This document shows, in pieces, positions 7,507-13,850 of a stretch of DNA of 13,850 nt; the stretch's first letter is position 1, and the number at the start of each line of letters is the position of its first letter. The notes beneath the pieces are model-generated. The model made no database searches. It had not been told where the DNA came from and worked only from the letters and a program-made list of their open reading frames with translations. The position numbers and the translations under genes are program-made. Origin of the DNA: Hyphomicrobiales bacterium (lineage in GTDB: Bacteria; Pseudomonadota; Alphaproteobacteria; Rhizobiales; Beijerinckiaceae); NCBI GenBank assembly GCA_900299065.1, contig OMIJ01000186.1, forward strand, positions 1 through 13,850. Direction: 5' to 3'.

Positions 7507-9024
7507 ATGGTCACGCCATCCTTTGAGGAGATGTGTGCATTATATGAGACGGGTCGTCCCTGTCTCATCTCGACCAAGCTTGTCGCAGATCTTGAGACCC
7601 CTGTTTCTGCTTATCTGAAACTCTCCGCAGGTCGCTCGGGCAATATGTTCTTGCTCGAATCCGTTGAAGGGGGGGCGGCGCGCGGGCGCTATTCGATGAT
7701 TGGCCTTGATCCGGATGTGATCTGGCGGGCCAATGCCGATCAGGCGCAAATCAATCGCCAGGCTTTGACTGATCCGGCGGCTTTTGTGCCCATGCAAGAC
7801 AAGCCGCTCGATGCATTGCGGGCCTTGATCAAGGAATCTGCGATTAATGCTCAGGATCATCTGCCGCCAATGGCAGCAGGAATCTTTGGCTATCTTGGCT
7901 ATGACATGGTGCGCCAGATGGAAGATTTGGGGCCAGCCAAGCCGGATCCCATTGGCGTTCCTGAATCCATGATGATCCGCCCCACTTTGATGGTGGTCTT
8001 TGACTCCGTCAAAGATGAAATGACTCTCGTCACGCCGGTGCGTCCGCGCTCGGGCGTGAGTGCCCGCATGGCTTATGAAGCGGCATTGAGCCGTCTGGAT
8101 CAGGTGATATGCATTCTCGAAGGTCCGCTGGCGCATATGCCCTCCGATCTTGATCCCGGCCTGCCGGATATTGTGGCGCAGTCCAACACAAGCGAAGCGC
8201 GTTTTCTTGAAATGGTCGATCGCGCCAAGGATTACATCCGCGCGGGAGATATTTTTCAAGTTGTCTTGTCGCAGCGCTTCAGCGCGCCCTTTAACCTGCC
8301 GCCTCTTTCACTTTATCGCGCTTTGCGCCGGGTCAATCCTGCGCCCTTCCTCTCTTTTCTTGACTTTGGCGGATTTCAAATCGTTTGTTCGAGTCCTGAA
8401 ATTCTGGTTCGTGTGCGCGATAACAAAGTGCAGATCCGCCCCATTGCTGGCACACGCTGGCGCGGCAAGACACAGGCTGAGGATGAGGCTCTGGCACAAG
8501 AACTTCTGGCCGATCCCAAGGAACGTGCCGAGCATTTGATGTTGCTTGATTTGGGCCGCAATGATGTAGGCCGCGTAGCAAAAATAGGCAGCGTGAATGT
8601 GACAGATCGCTTTTTCATCGAGCGTTATAGCCATGTCATGCATATCGTCTCGAATGTTGAAGGCGAGCTAGATCCTGCCCATGACATTATCGATGCGCTG
8701 GCCGCCGGCTTTCCTGCGGGCACAGTATCGGGCGCACCCAAAGTGCGGGCTATGCAAATCATCGATGAGCTAGAAGCCGACAAGCGCGGCATTTATGCTG
8801 GTTGTATCGGTTATTTTGGCTCATCGGGTGAGATGGATACATGCATTGTTCTGCGCACGGCCATTTTGAAAGATGGCATGATGCATGCGCAGGCTGGTGC
8901 GGGTATCGTCTATGATAGTGATCCTCATTCCGAGCATCGCGAATGCGTGAACAAGGCACAGGCCCTGTTCCGTGCGGCTGAAGAGGCCGTTCGCTTTGCC
9001 ACACGCGCCAAACGTGGCCAATAG
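7507..9024 (+). CDS. trpE: Anthranilate synthase component I
   Basis: Chorismate-using subunit of anthranilate synthase, the first committed step of tryptophan synthesis; it uses ammonia passed from TrpG. It has 505 residues. The N-terminal regulatory part carries the LLES motif (49-52), the tryptophan feedback site known from enteric TrpE, so allosteric inhibition is likely. The chorismate-binding catalytic domain covers about 230-490 and has IFQVVLSQRF (249-258), IAGTRWRG (313-320), HLMLLDLGRND (343-353), HIVSNVEG (379-386), PAGTVSGAPK (403-412) and GAGIVYDSDP (464-473). There is no fused TrpG domain. The start ATG lies 13 bp after the ppiD stop, with only weak GAAAG as ribosome-binding sequence, which suggests coupling to ppiD translation. 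There is no room for a classical trp leader peptide between ppiD and trpE. Confidence 0.97.
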   Translation: MVTPSFEEMCALYETGRPCLISTKLVADLETPVSAYLKLSAGRSGNMFLLESVEGGAARGRYSMIGLDPDVIWRANADQAQINRQALTDPAAFVPMQDKPLDALRALIKESAINAQDHLPPMAAGIFGYLGYDMVRQMEDLGPAKPDPIGVPESMMIRPTLMVVFDSVKDEMTLVTPVRPRSGVSARMAYEAALSRLDQVICILEGPLAHMPSDLDPGLPDIVAQSNTSEARFLEMVDRAKDYIRAGDIFQVVLSQRFSAPFNLPPLSLYRALRRVNPAPFLSFLDFGGFQIVCSSPEILVRVRDNKVQIRPIAGTRWRGKTQAEDEALAQELLADPKERAEHLMLLDLGRNDVGRVAKIGSVNVTDRFFIERYSHVMHIVSNVEGELDPAHDIIDALAAGFPAGTVSGAPKVRAMQIIDELEADKRGIYAGCIGYFGSSGEMDTCIVLRTAILKDGMMHAQAGAGIVYDSDPHSEHRECVNKAQALFRAAEEAVRFATRAKRGQ

Positions 9025-9029
9025 GCCGC
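9014..9029 (+). terminator. Hairpin across the trpE stop codon, weak attenuator candidate
   Basis: GTGGCC-AATA-GGCCGC can form a 6-bp stem (one G-U) with a 4-base loop, and ATTTGCT follows it. It spans the TAG stop of trpE (9022-9024). The T-tract is too short for a confident terminator. It could weaken read-through to trpG or protect the mRNA end. Confidence 0.25.
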
Positions 9030-9068
9030 ATTTGCTCTGGCTGCCAAGACCTGTCGTCAGGGATTAAC

Positions 9069-9097
9069 TTGACGATTGGATCACTTGGTCGCAAACT
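9069..9097 (+). promoter_or_regulatory. Possible internal promoter ahead of trpG
   Basis: The 97-bp trpE-trpG gap contains TTGACG (9069-9074), a good -35, with CAAACT (9092-9097) at a 17-base spacing as a poor -10 (three of six bases). This gap is much longer than the other spacings in the run, which makes an internal start plausible but unproven. Confidence 0.25.
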
Positions 9098-9121
9098 TTA
9101 AGGCTTGTAAATAGGTCTCTC

Positions 9122-9739
9122 ATGTCTGCCGCCCGACCGAATGTCACATTGATCGACAATTATGACAGTTTCACCTGGAACCTGGTGCATTATCTAGGTT
9201 CTCTGGGTGCGCAGGTGAATGTTCATCGTAATGACAAGATCAGCTCAGCTGATGTTTTGGCCGCAAAGCCAGATGCCATAGTGCTCTCACCGGGACCATG
9301 CACGCCCAATGAGGCTGGCATTTGTCTTGATCTCATCAATGCCAGCAAGGGGCAAGTGCCCTTGTTCGGCGTCTGCCTGGGTCATCAGGCCATTGGTCAG
9401 GCCTATGGCGGGGAAGTTGTGCGCGCGCCTTTGCCTGTGCATGGCAAGATGCAGGAGATCGTGCATCAGGGCGAGACAATTTTTCATGGCATTAATGGTC
9501 CGTTTCAAGCAACCCGTTATCATTCGCTTGTTGTAAATGGAGATCATTTGCCCAATGATCTGGCGGTGACCGCGCAAACCTCCGATGGGCTCGTGATGGG
9601 ACTGTCGCATCGCAGCCATCCCGTCCATGGGGTGCAATTTCACCCTGAAAGCATTCAGTCCGAACACGGACATTTAATCTTGCGCAATTTTCTTGACCTA
9701 GCGGCAGCCTGGAACAAGGCTCATCCGCGCGCGGTCTGA
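9122..9739 (+). CDS. trpG: Anthranilate synthase component II (glutamine amidotransferase)
   Basis: Class I glutamine amidotransferase that frees ammonia from glutamine and hands it to TrpE. It has 205 residues, close to the usual 190-200. The N-terminus has the family pattern LIDNYDSFTWNL (10-21). The oxyanion region is LSPGPCTP (55-62). The catalytic triad is visible: C85 in GVCLGHQ, and H174 with E176 in FHPES. It may also serve p-aminobenzoate synthesis (as PabA), since many bacteria use one amidotransferase for both; no pabB is in the window. The ATG at 9122 has no good ribosome-binding site, only AAATAGGTC upstream. It follows trpE after 97 bp and precedes trpD by 27 bp, so it belongs to the trp cluster. 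Confidence 0.96.
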   Translation: MSAARPNVTLIDNYDSFTWNLVHYLGSLGAQVNVHRNDKISSADVLAAKPDAIVLSPGPCTPNEAGICLDLINASKGQVPLFGVCLGHQAIGQAYGGEVVRAPLPVHGKMQEIVHQGETIFHGINGPFQATRYHSLVVNGDHLPNDLAVTAQTSDGLVMGLSHRSHPVHGVQFHPESIQSEHGHLILRNFLDLAAAWNKAHPRAV

Positions 9740-9766
9740 CCATAAATAGGCTGAGTGAGACGATCC

Positions 9767-10786
9767 ATGGATGAGTTCAAACCGCTGATTGCCAAAGTGG
9801 CCACAGGTGCAAGTCTGACACGGGCGGAGGCCAAGCTGGCCTTTGATCATATGTTGTCAGGCGAGGTGACGCCTTCGCAAATGGGCGGCTTTTTGATGGC
9901 TCTGCGCGTGCGCGGCGAGACAGTCGAGGAAATCACAGGAGCTGTCTCAGCCATGCGCGAGAAAATGCTGCGTGTGAAAGCTCCCCCCAATACTGTTGAT
10001 ATTGTGGGAACGGGCGGCGATGGTTCGGGCTCTTATAATGTTTCGACATTGGCTGCGATCATCACAGCTGCTTGCGGTGTGCCTGTTGCCAAACACGGCA
10101 ATCGCGCTGCTTCTTCCCTGTCCGGTGCCAGCGATGTGCTGAGCGCACTCAATGTGAAAATTGGCCTGTCTGAGACAGGCGTTGAAGCCTGCATCAAGGA
10201 AGCAGGCATTGGCTTTATGATGGCCCCTGCACATCATGCCGCCATGCGCCATGTCGGACCCGTACGTGTGGAGCTTGGCACGCGCACGATTTTCAATCTG
10301 CTTGGTCCTTTGTCGAATCCAGCCGGCGTCAAACGCCAGATTGTTGGCGTCTTCTCCTCTGCTTGGCTTGAGCCTATGGCGAAAGTGTTAAAGAATCTTG
10401 GCTCCGAGCAAGTTTGGATTGTGCATGGCAGTGATGGATTGGATGAATTGACGACGACAGGTCCGACCTCTGTCTGTGCTCTGGAGAATGGCCATTTGCG
10501 CAGCTTTGAGATTACGCCAGAGGATGCAGGTCTGCCCCGCGCGCAGCCGGCCGATCTCAAGGGAGGTGACCCGGCCCATAATGCTGCAGCTTTACGTGCC
10601 GTGCTTGAGGGACAAAAATCGGCTTATCGCGATATTGCAGTTTATAATTCGGCAGCTGCTTTGGTGATCGGGGGCAAGGTCAAATCCATGGTGGAGGGTG
10701 CGGCGCTTGCCACACAAGCCCTCGATACAGGCCACGCGAAAGCCACTTTGGCCAAATTGGTCGAAGTGTCTAATCGGAGCGTGTGA
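9767..10786 (+). CDS. trpD: Anthranilate phosphoribosyltransferase
   Basis: Joins anthranilate to phosphoribosyl pyrophosphate, giving N-(5'-phosphoribosyl)anthranilate, the second step of tryptophan synthesis. It has 339 residues from the ATG at 9767. The frame is open from a GTG at 9755, but the chosen start gives MDEFKPLIAKV, which fits the family N-terminus. The helical N-terminal domain precedes the PRPP site VDIVGTGGDGSG (77-88), NVST (91-94) and KHGNRAASS (109-117). The later signature around GPVRVELGTRTIFNLLGPLSNPA is also present, with the conserved RT-FN-LGPL-NP pattern. Its TGA overlaps the trpC ATG by one base (TGATG), which implies translational coupling. Confidence 0.96.
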   Translation: MDEFKPLIAKVATGASLTRAEAKLAFDHMLSGEVTPSQMGGFLMALRVRGETVEEITGAVSAMREKMLRVKAPPNTVDIVGTGGDGSGSYNVSTLAAIITAACGVPVAKHGNRAASSLSGASDVLSALNVKIGLSETGVEACIKEAGIGFMMAPAHHAAMRHVGPVRVELGTRTIFNLLGPLSNPAGVKRQIVGVFSSAWLEPMAKVLKNLGSEQVWIVHGSDGLDELTTTGPTSVCALENGHLRSFEITPEDAGLPRAQPADLKGGDPAHNAAALRAVLEGQKSAYRDIAVYNSAAALVIGGKVKSMVEGAALATQALDTGHAKATLAKLVEVSNRSV

Positions 10787-11607
10787 TGGTAGATATACTT
10801 CATAAGATAGAGACCTATAAGCGCCGTGAAATCTCAGATGCCAAAGTGCGCATGCCGATCCATGCGCTAGAGCGGCAGATTGATAAACAATCCCCGCCAC
10901 GCGGCTTTTTCCATGCGATGGAAGCGCGTATTGAGGCTGATGAATATGCCTTGATTGCCGAAGTGAAGAAGGCGAGCCCCTCCAAGGGCCTGATCCGCGC
11001 AGATTTTGATCCGTCCCACTTGGCCAAGGCCTATGAGAGGGGCGGTGCAGCCTGCCTGTCGGTTCTCACCGATGAGCCCTCTTTTCAGGGCAAGCCGGAC
11101 TATTTGGTGCAAGCGCGCAGCGCTGCCGCGCATTTGCCAGTCCTACGCAAGGACTTTCTCTATGATCCCTATCAGGTCTATGAGGCACGCGCCTGGGGCG
11201 CTGATTGCATATTGATCATTATGGCCGCCGTTGATGACGAGATGGCCCGTGCCCTCAACAAAGCTGCGCATGATCTGAAAATGGATGTGCTTGTTGAAGT
11301 TCATAACAAGGATGAACTCAAACGCGCACTGCCTCTCGAATCTCGCCTGATTGGCATTAACAATCGAGATCTACACACATTCGTCACCAATCTCGAAGTC
11401 AGCGAGACTTTGGCTGCATTGGTGCCCAAGGATCGCCTCATCATTTCTGAAAGCGGTATCTCTTCACATGAAGATTGCCTGCGTTTATCAAACAGCGGCA
11501 TTAATGCTTTTCTCGTTGGCGAGAGTTTGATGCGCCAACACAATGTTGAACAAGCAACATTCGAGCTTTTGCAGGGCAAGCGGTTAAAGCCTTTGGTGAA
11601 CAAATGA
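10786..11607 (+). CDS. trpC: Indole-3-glycerol-phosphate synthase
   Basis: Closes the indole ring, turning 1-(2-carboxyphenylamino)-1-deoxyribulose 5-phosphate into indole-3-glycerol phosphate. It has 273 residues from the ATG at 10786 (a GTG one codon earlier is also open). GGAG at 10776-10779 with a 6-base spacing supports the ATG. All active-site residues known from the TIM-barrel family are found: E59 and K61 in AEVKKASPSKG, K122 in LRKDF, E171 in LVEVHN, N192 in GINNRDL and E222 in ISESGI. The phosphate-binding end FLVGESLM (242-249) is present. It is monofunctional: there is no fused TrpF domain, so phosphoribosylanthranilate isomerase must be encoded elsewhere. It overlaps moaC by 4 bases (ATGA). 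Confidence 0.97.
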   Translation: MVDILHKIETYKRREISDAKVRMPIHALERQIDKQSPPRGFFHAMEARIEADEYALIAEVKKASPSKGLIRADFDPSHLAKAYERGGAACLSVLTDEPSFQGKPDYLVQARSAAAHLPVLRKDFLYDPYQVYEARAWGADCILIIMAAVDDEMARALNKAAHDLKMDVLVEVHNKDELKRALPLESRLIGINNRDLHTFVTNLEVSETLAALVPKDRLIISESGISSHEDCLRLSNSGINAFLVGESLMRQHNVEQATFELLQGKRLKPLVNK

Positions 11608-12104
11608 ATGAATTGACTCATCTCTCCGCTTCGGGCGAAGCCCGCATGGTTGATGTCTCGCAAAAAGATGTCACATCACGCACCGCAATTGCAGAAGGGC
11701 GCATTGTGATGCAGCCTGCGACTTTGGCGCTTATTCGCTCTGGCGATGCGAAAAAGGGCGACGTGCTGGGCACTGCGCGCATTGCCGGCATTATGGCTGC
11801 CAAGCGCACACACGAACTCATTCCCATGTGCCATCCTTTGCTCTTGTCCAAAGTGCAGGTCGATCTTGATCTAGATGACTCTTTGCCTGGTGTGCGTGTT
11901 CGGGCTTTGGCTAAGGTCGCCGGACAGACGGGCGTGGAAATGGAAGCATTGATGGCCGTCTCTCTAGCCTGTTTGACAATCTATGACATGGTCAAGGCAG
12001 TGGATCGCTTCATGGTGATCGAGAATATTGGCCTGTTGGAAAAGTCCGGCGGCAAATCGGGGACATGGATTAGGGATATGGCTCAGGGATCAGGCCAGAC
12101 ATGA
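11604..12104 (+). CDS. moaC: Cyclic pyranopterin monophosphate synthase (molybdenum cofactor)
   Basis: Acts with MoaA in the first stage of molybdenum cofactor synthesis, turning 3',8-cyclo-dihydro-GTP into cyclic pyranopterin monophosphate. It has 166 residues, a typical length. Seen motifs are KRTHELIPMCHPL (67-79) with H77, GVEMEALMAVS (110-120) with E112 and E114, and YDMVKAVD (127-134) with D128 and K131; these match the catalytic residues and even the numbering of the E. coli enzyme as I recall it. The C-terminus has the conserved LLEKSGGKSG. The start overlaps the trpC stop and the stop overlaps the moeA start, each as ATGA, so trpC, moaC and moeA are translationally coupled. MoaA is not in the window. 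Confidence 0.97.
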   Translation: MNELTHLSASGEARMVDVSQKDVTSRTAIAEGRIVMQPATLALIRSGDAKKGDVLGTARIAGIMAAKRTHELIPMCHPLLLSKVQVDLDLDDSLPGVRVRALAKVAGQTGVEMEALMAVSLACLTIYDMVKAVDRFMVIENIGLLEKSGGKSGTWIRDMAQGSGQT

Positions 12105-13321
12105 TTCCGTCTCCCTTGCTTCCTGTTGAAGAGGCTTTGCAGGCCATTCTTGCTGGCGTCAAAGGCCAAACGCCCGTTGAACATGTGGATTTGGTACAAG
12201 CTCTGGGGCGCGTACTGGCCGGGGATCTTGATGCAAGGCGCACCCAGCCCCCTGTTAATGTCTCCGCTATGGATGGTTATGCGCTCATTCATGCTGATCT
12301 CACTCAGCTGCCCGCACGATTGGCCATTATAGGAGCAAGTGCTGCAGGGCATGGCTTTGCAGGGCGCATTAATCATGGCCAGGCTGTGCGTATTTTCACC
12401 GGCGCGCCTGTGCCAAGCGGTGCTGATACAGTGATCATTCAGGAGAATACCAGCGCGGATGGTGATCATGTGATCATCAATGAAGCAGAAGCGCTGGGCC
12501 GTAATATTCGCAAAGCTGGTCTTGATTTTGTCAAAGGGGATGCGCTGCTCAAAAAGGGCCATCGTCTGAGCGCGCCCGATCTGGCACTGGCAGCGGCAAT
12601 GAATCATGCGCAGCTTCCGGTCCACAAGAAACCTTTGATTGCAATACTCGCTACCGGTGATGAATTGGTCGCGCCCGGCCAAGAGCCCGGCGCTGATCAG
12701 ATCGTCGCTTCCAATAGTTTTGCTGTGGGTGCTTATGCGCAGGCAGCGGGCGCTGATGTGCTGGATCTGGGCATTGCAGGTGATCGCTATGAAGATTTGC
12801 AACAGGCCTTTGCGCGTGCGCGAGCAGCAAAGGTCGATGTGCTGGTCACTTTGGGTGGCGCCTCAGTCGGCGATCATGATCTTGTGCAAAGCGCTCTCAA
12901 GCGTGAGGGCATGGAGCTTGGATTTTGGAAGATTGCCATGCGCCCGGGCAAGCCGCTGATGCATGGGCGTATGGATGCGATGCAAATTCTCGGATTGCCG
13001 GGCAATCCTGTCTCCGCAATAGTCTGCGCTGTGCTCTTTCTTGTGCCTTTGGTGCGTGCACTCAGCGGTGATCAGCAAGCGGGAGAAGATAGGTCTATAG
13101 CGGGCATTCTGGGGTGTGATCTCGGCCCCAATGACAGCAGGCAGGATTATTTGCGCGCCAGCGTGACCAGCCAGCACCACGGCCTGCCGATTGCCATACC
13201 TTTCGGGCGTCAGGATTCCTCCATGCTGCGCACATTGGCTGCCTCGCAAGCTCTGGTCATTCGTGCGCCCCATGCACCAGCGGCAAAAACCGGTGATCCT
13301 TGCCGCCTGGTTCTTCTTTAG
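12101..13321 (+). CDS. moeA: Molybdopterin molybdenumtransferase MoeA
   Basis: Inserts molybdate into adenylylated molybdopterin, the final step of molybdenum cofactor synthesis. It has 406 residues, the usual single-domain-chain length, with no fused MogA. The order of motifs is SAMDGYA (55-61), FTGAPVPSGADTVI (99-112), LATGDELV (183-190), GDRYED (227-232), LGGASVGDHD (251-260), MRPGKP (280-285) and LGLPGNPVSA (297-306). D58, T100, E188, D228 and D258/D260 correspond to residues important in E. coli MoeA. The C-terminal beta domain (about 330-406) is complete. It ends the coupled trpC-moaC-moeA run. In many relatives lexA follows moeA; here a transporter gene does. Confidence 0.97.
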   Translation: MIPSPLLPVEEALQAILAGVKGQTPVEHVDLVQALGRVLAGDLDARRTQPPVNVSAMDGYALIHADLTQLPARLAIIGASAAGHGFAGRINHGQAVRIFTGAPVPSGADTVIIQENTSADGDHVIINEAEALGRNIRKAGLDFVKGDALLKKGHRLSAPDLALAAAMNHAQLPVHKKPLIAILATGDELVAPGQEPGADQIVASNSFAVGAYAQAAGADVLDLGIAGDRYEDLQQAFARARAAKVDVLVTLGGASVGDHDLVQSALKREGMELGFWKIAMRPGKPLMHGRMDAMQILGLPGNPVSAIVCAVLFLVPLVRALSGDQQAGEDRSIAGILGCDLGPNDSRQDYLRASVTSQHHGLPIAIPFGRQDSSMLRTLAASQALVIRAPHAPAAKTGDPCRLVLL

Positions 13322-13338
13322 AGCCGCATCTTCAAGCA

Positions 13339-13393
13339 TTCTTGCAGGACAAAGTGCAGACTTTGAGGTCTGCCAGAGCGCAAGAACCTCTTG
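13339..13393 (+). repeat. Nested inverted repeats between moeA and the transporter gene
   Basis: An inner hairpin GCAGAC-TTTGAG-GTCTGC (13356-13373) lies inside an outer 7-bp pair TTCTTGC (13339-13345) / GCAAGAA (13380-13386). The right outer arm can instead pair locally as CAAGA-ACC-TCTTG (13381-13393), so two folds exclude each other. No T-run follows. The structure lies in the probable leader of the downstream gene, about 40 bp before its ribosome-binding site. It could be a terminator-like end for moeA, a regulatory leader or chance. Confidence 0.4.
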
Positions 13394-13435
13394 TGACCAA
13401 CTATCCTTGGGCGTAGGAAGACGCCAGGAGGCAAG

Positions 13436-13850
13436 ATGGCTCTATTTTGGATTCTGATCGATGTGGTGGCGCCGGTTTTTGTGCTGGCGATGATCGGTTA
13501 TGTCTGGGCAAGACGCGGCGATAATTATGAAGCCTCTTTCGTCAGTCTTCTGGTGAATAATCTGGCAACCCCCGCGCTTGTTCTCGATAGTTTGCTGTCT
13601 TCAAAACTTAATCCCGCGACTTTGGGCCACATGACGCTGGGTGCAGCGCTTTGCATGGGCACAGCCATGGCGCTGGGCTGGATTTTTGTGCGCCTGCAAG
13701 GCCTGCAAGTCTCCACTTATTTGCCCGTCCTTGTCTGGTCGAATGGCGGCAATATGGGTCTGCCGCTCATGCTCTTTGCTTTTGGCGAATCCGGTCTTGC
13801 TCTTGCAATTGCCTGGTTCTCTTTTTCTGCGATCACAAATTACACTTTGG
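13436..13850 (+). CDS. AEC-family permease, N-terminal part (cut by window edge)
   Basis: The first 138 residues of a membrane transporter of the auxin efflux carrier (AEC) family; members export or import small organic acids and similar compounds, and the substrate cannot be told here. The protein starts MALFWILIDVVAPVFVLAMI, with a first membrane helix at about 5-24. More hydrophobic stretches lie at about 36-54, 63-85 and 93-135. The family signatures are NNLATPALVLDSLL (41-54) and NGGNMGLPLMLFAFGE (102-117). The ATG at 13436 follows AGGAGG (13426-13431), the strongest ribosome-binding site in the window. About 300 residues are usual for the family, so more than half lies beyond the right edge. 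It is separated from moeA by 114 bp and probably has its own control. Confidence 0.85.
   Translation, partial: MALFWILIDVVAPVFVLAMIGYVWARRGDNYEASFVSLLVNNLATPALVLDSLLSSKLNPATLGHMTLGAALCMGTAMALGWIFVRLQGLQVSTYLPVLVWSNGGNMGLPLMLFAFGESGLALAIAWFSFSAITNYTL

Noticed and set aside
7540..8259. Long minus-strand open frame inside trpE (239 residues)
   Set aside because: It is His/Arg-rich in the way expected of an antisense shadow, and the trpE frame is complete with all motifs.
10776..10788. GTG at 10783 as the start of trpC
   Set aside because: The ATG at 10786 gives the same frame with better spacing from GGAG and the common TGATG stop-start overlap.
13191..13457. Plus-strand frame overlapping the moeA end and the transporter start
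   Set aside because: It is out of frame with both well-supported genes and has no family motif.
1..13850. Mobile elements, CRISPR arrays, tRNA or rRNA genes, toxin-antitoxin or defence genes
   Set aside because: I looked on both strands and found no transposase, repeated spacer pattern, tRNA cloverleaf or small gene pair; almost all of the window is filled by recognised core genes.

Overview
The window is a stretch of chromosomal housekeeping DNA from an alphaproteobacterium. Three things point there. The lexA upstream region carries a GTTC-N7-GTTC operator, the LexA box type of that class. LexA has 237 residues with a long linker. The ppiD-trpE-trpG-trpD-trpC-moaC-moeA order, next to lexA, comEC and gltX, is a gene neighbourhood I know from that class. 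TrpE and TrpG are separate proteins, which argues against the Rhizobiales, where they are usually fused. I cannot name the genus. By eye the GC content is moderate (around the mid-50s percent), and no gene stands out in base composition.

Layout: gltX (minus, truncated at the left edge, 1-1052) and comEC (plus, 1344-3776) are divergent. comEC and lexA (minus, 3781-4494) are convergent with only 4 bp between their stops. An SOS operator/promoter region (about 4602-4636) lies upstream of lexA, followed by tpiA (minus, 4685-5443). A 130-bp divergent spacer separates tpiA from a rightward run: ppiD (5574-7493), trpE (7507-9024), trpG (9122-9739), trpD (9767-10786), trpC (10786-11607), moaC (11604-12104) and moeA (12101-13321). 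After a 114-bp structured spacer comes the start of an AEC-family transporter gene (13436 to the right edge).

How the genes work together: trpE/trpG make anthranilate from chorismate and glutamine, trpD adds phosphoribose, and trpC closes the indole ring, so the window holds the early tryptophan steps except TrpF. moaC and moeA act in molybdenum cofactor synthesis and are translationally coupled to trpC by 4-nt overlaps. PpiD is a membrane-anchored periplasmic folding factor. LexA controls the SOS response. ComEC is the DNA-uptake channel. TpiA is glycolytic and GltX charges tRNA-Glu.

I found no mobile element, CRISPR array, tRNA, rRNA or unknown multi-gene system. The points most worth a second look are: the lexA operator, with three half-sites that form both a direct and an inverted repeat; a gene order that one inversion of the tpiA-to-moeA block could explain; a ComEC whose C-terminal domain lacks recognisable metallo-beta-lactamase motifs; and several inverted repeats in leaders and spacers.
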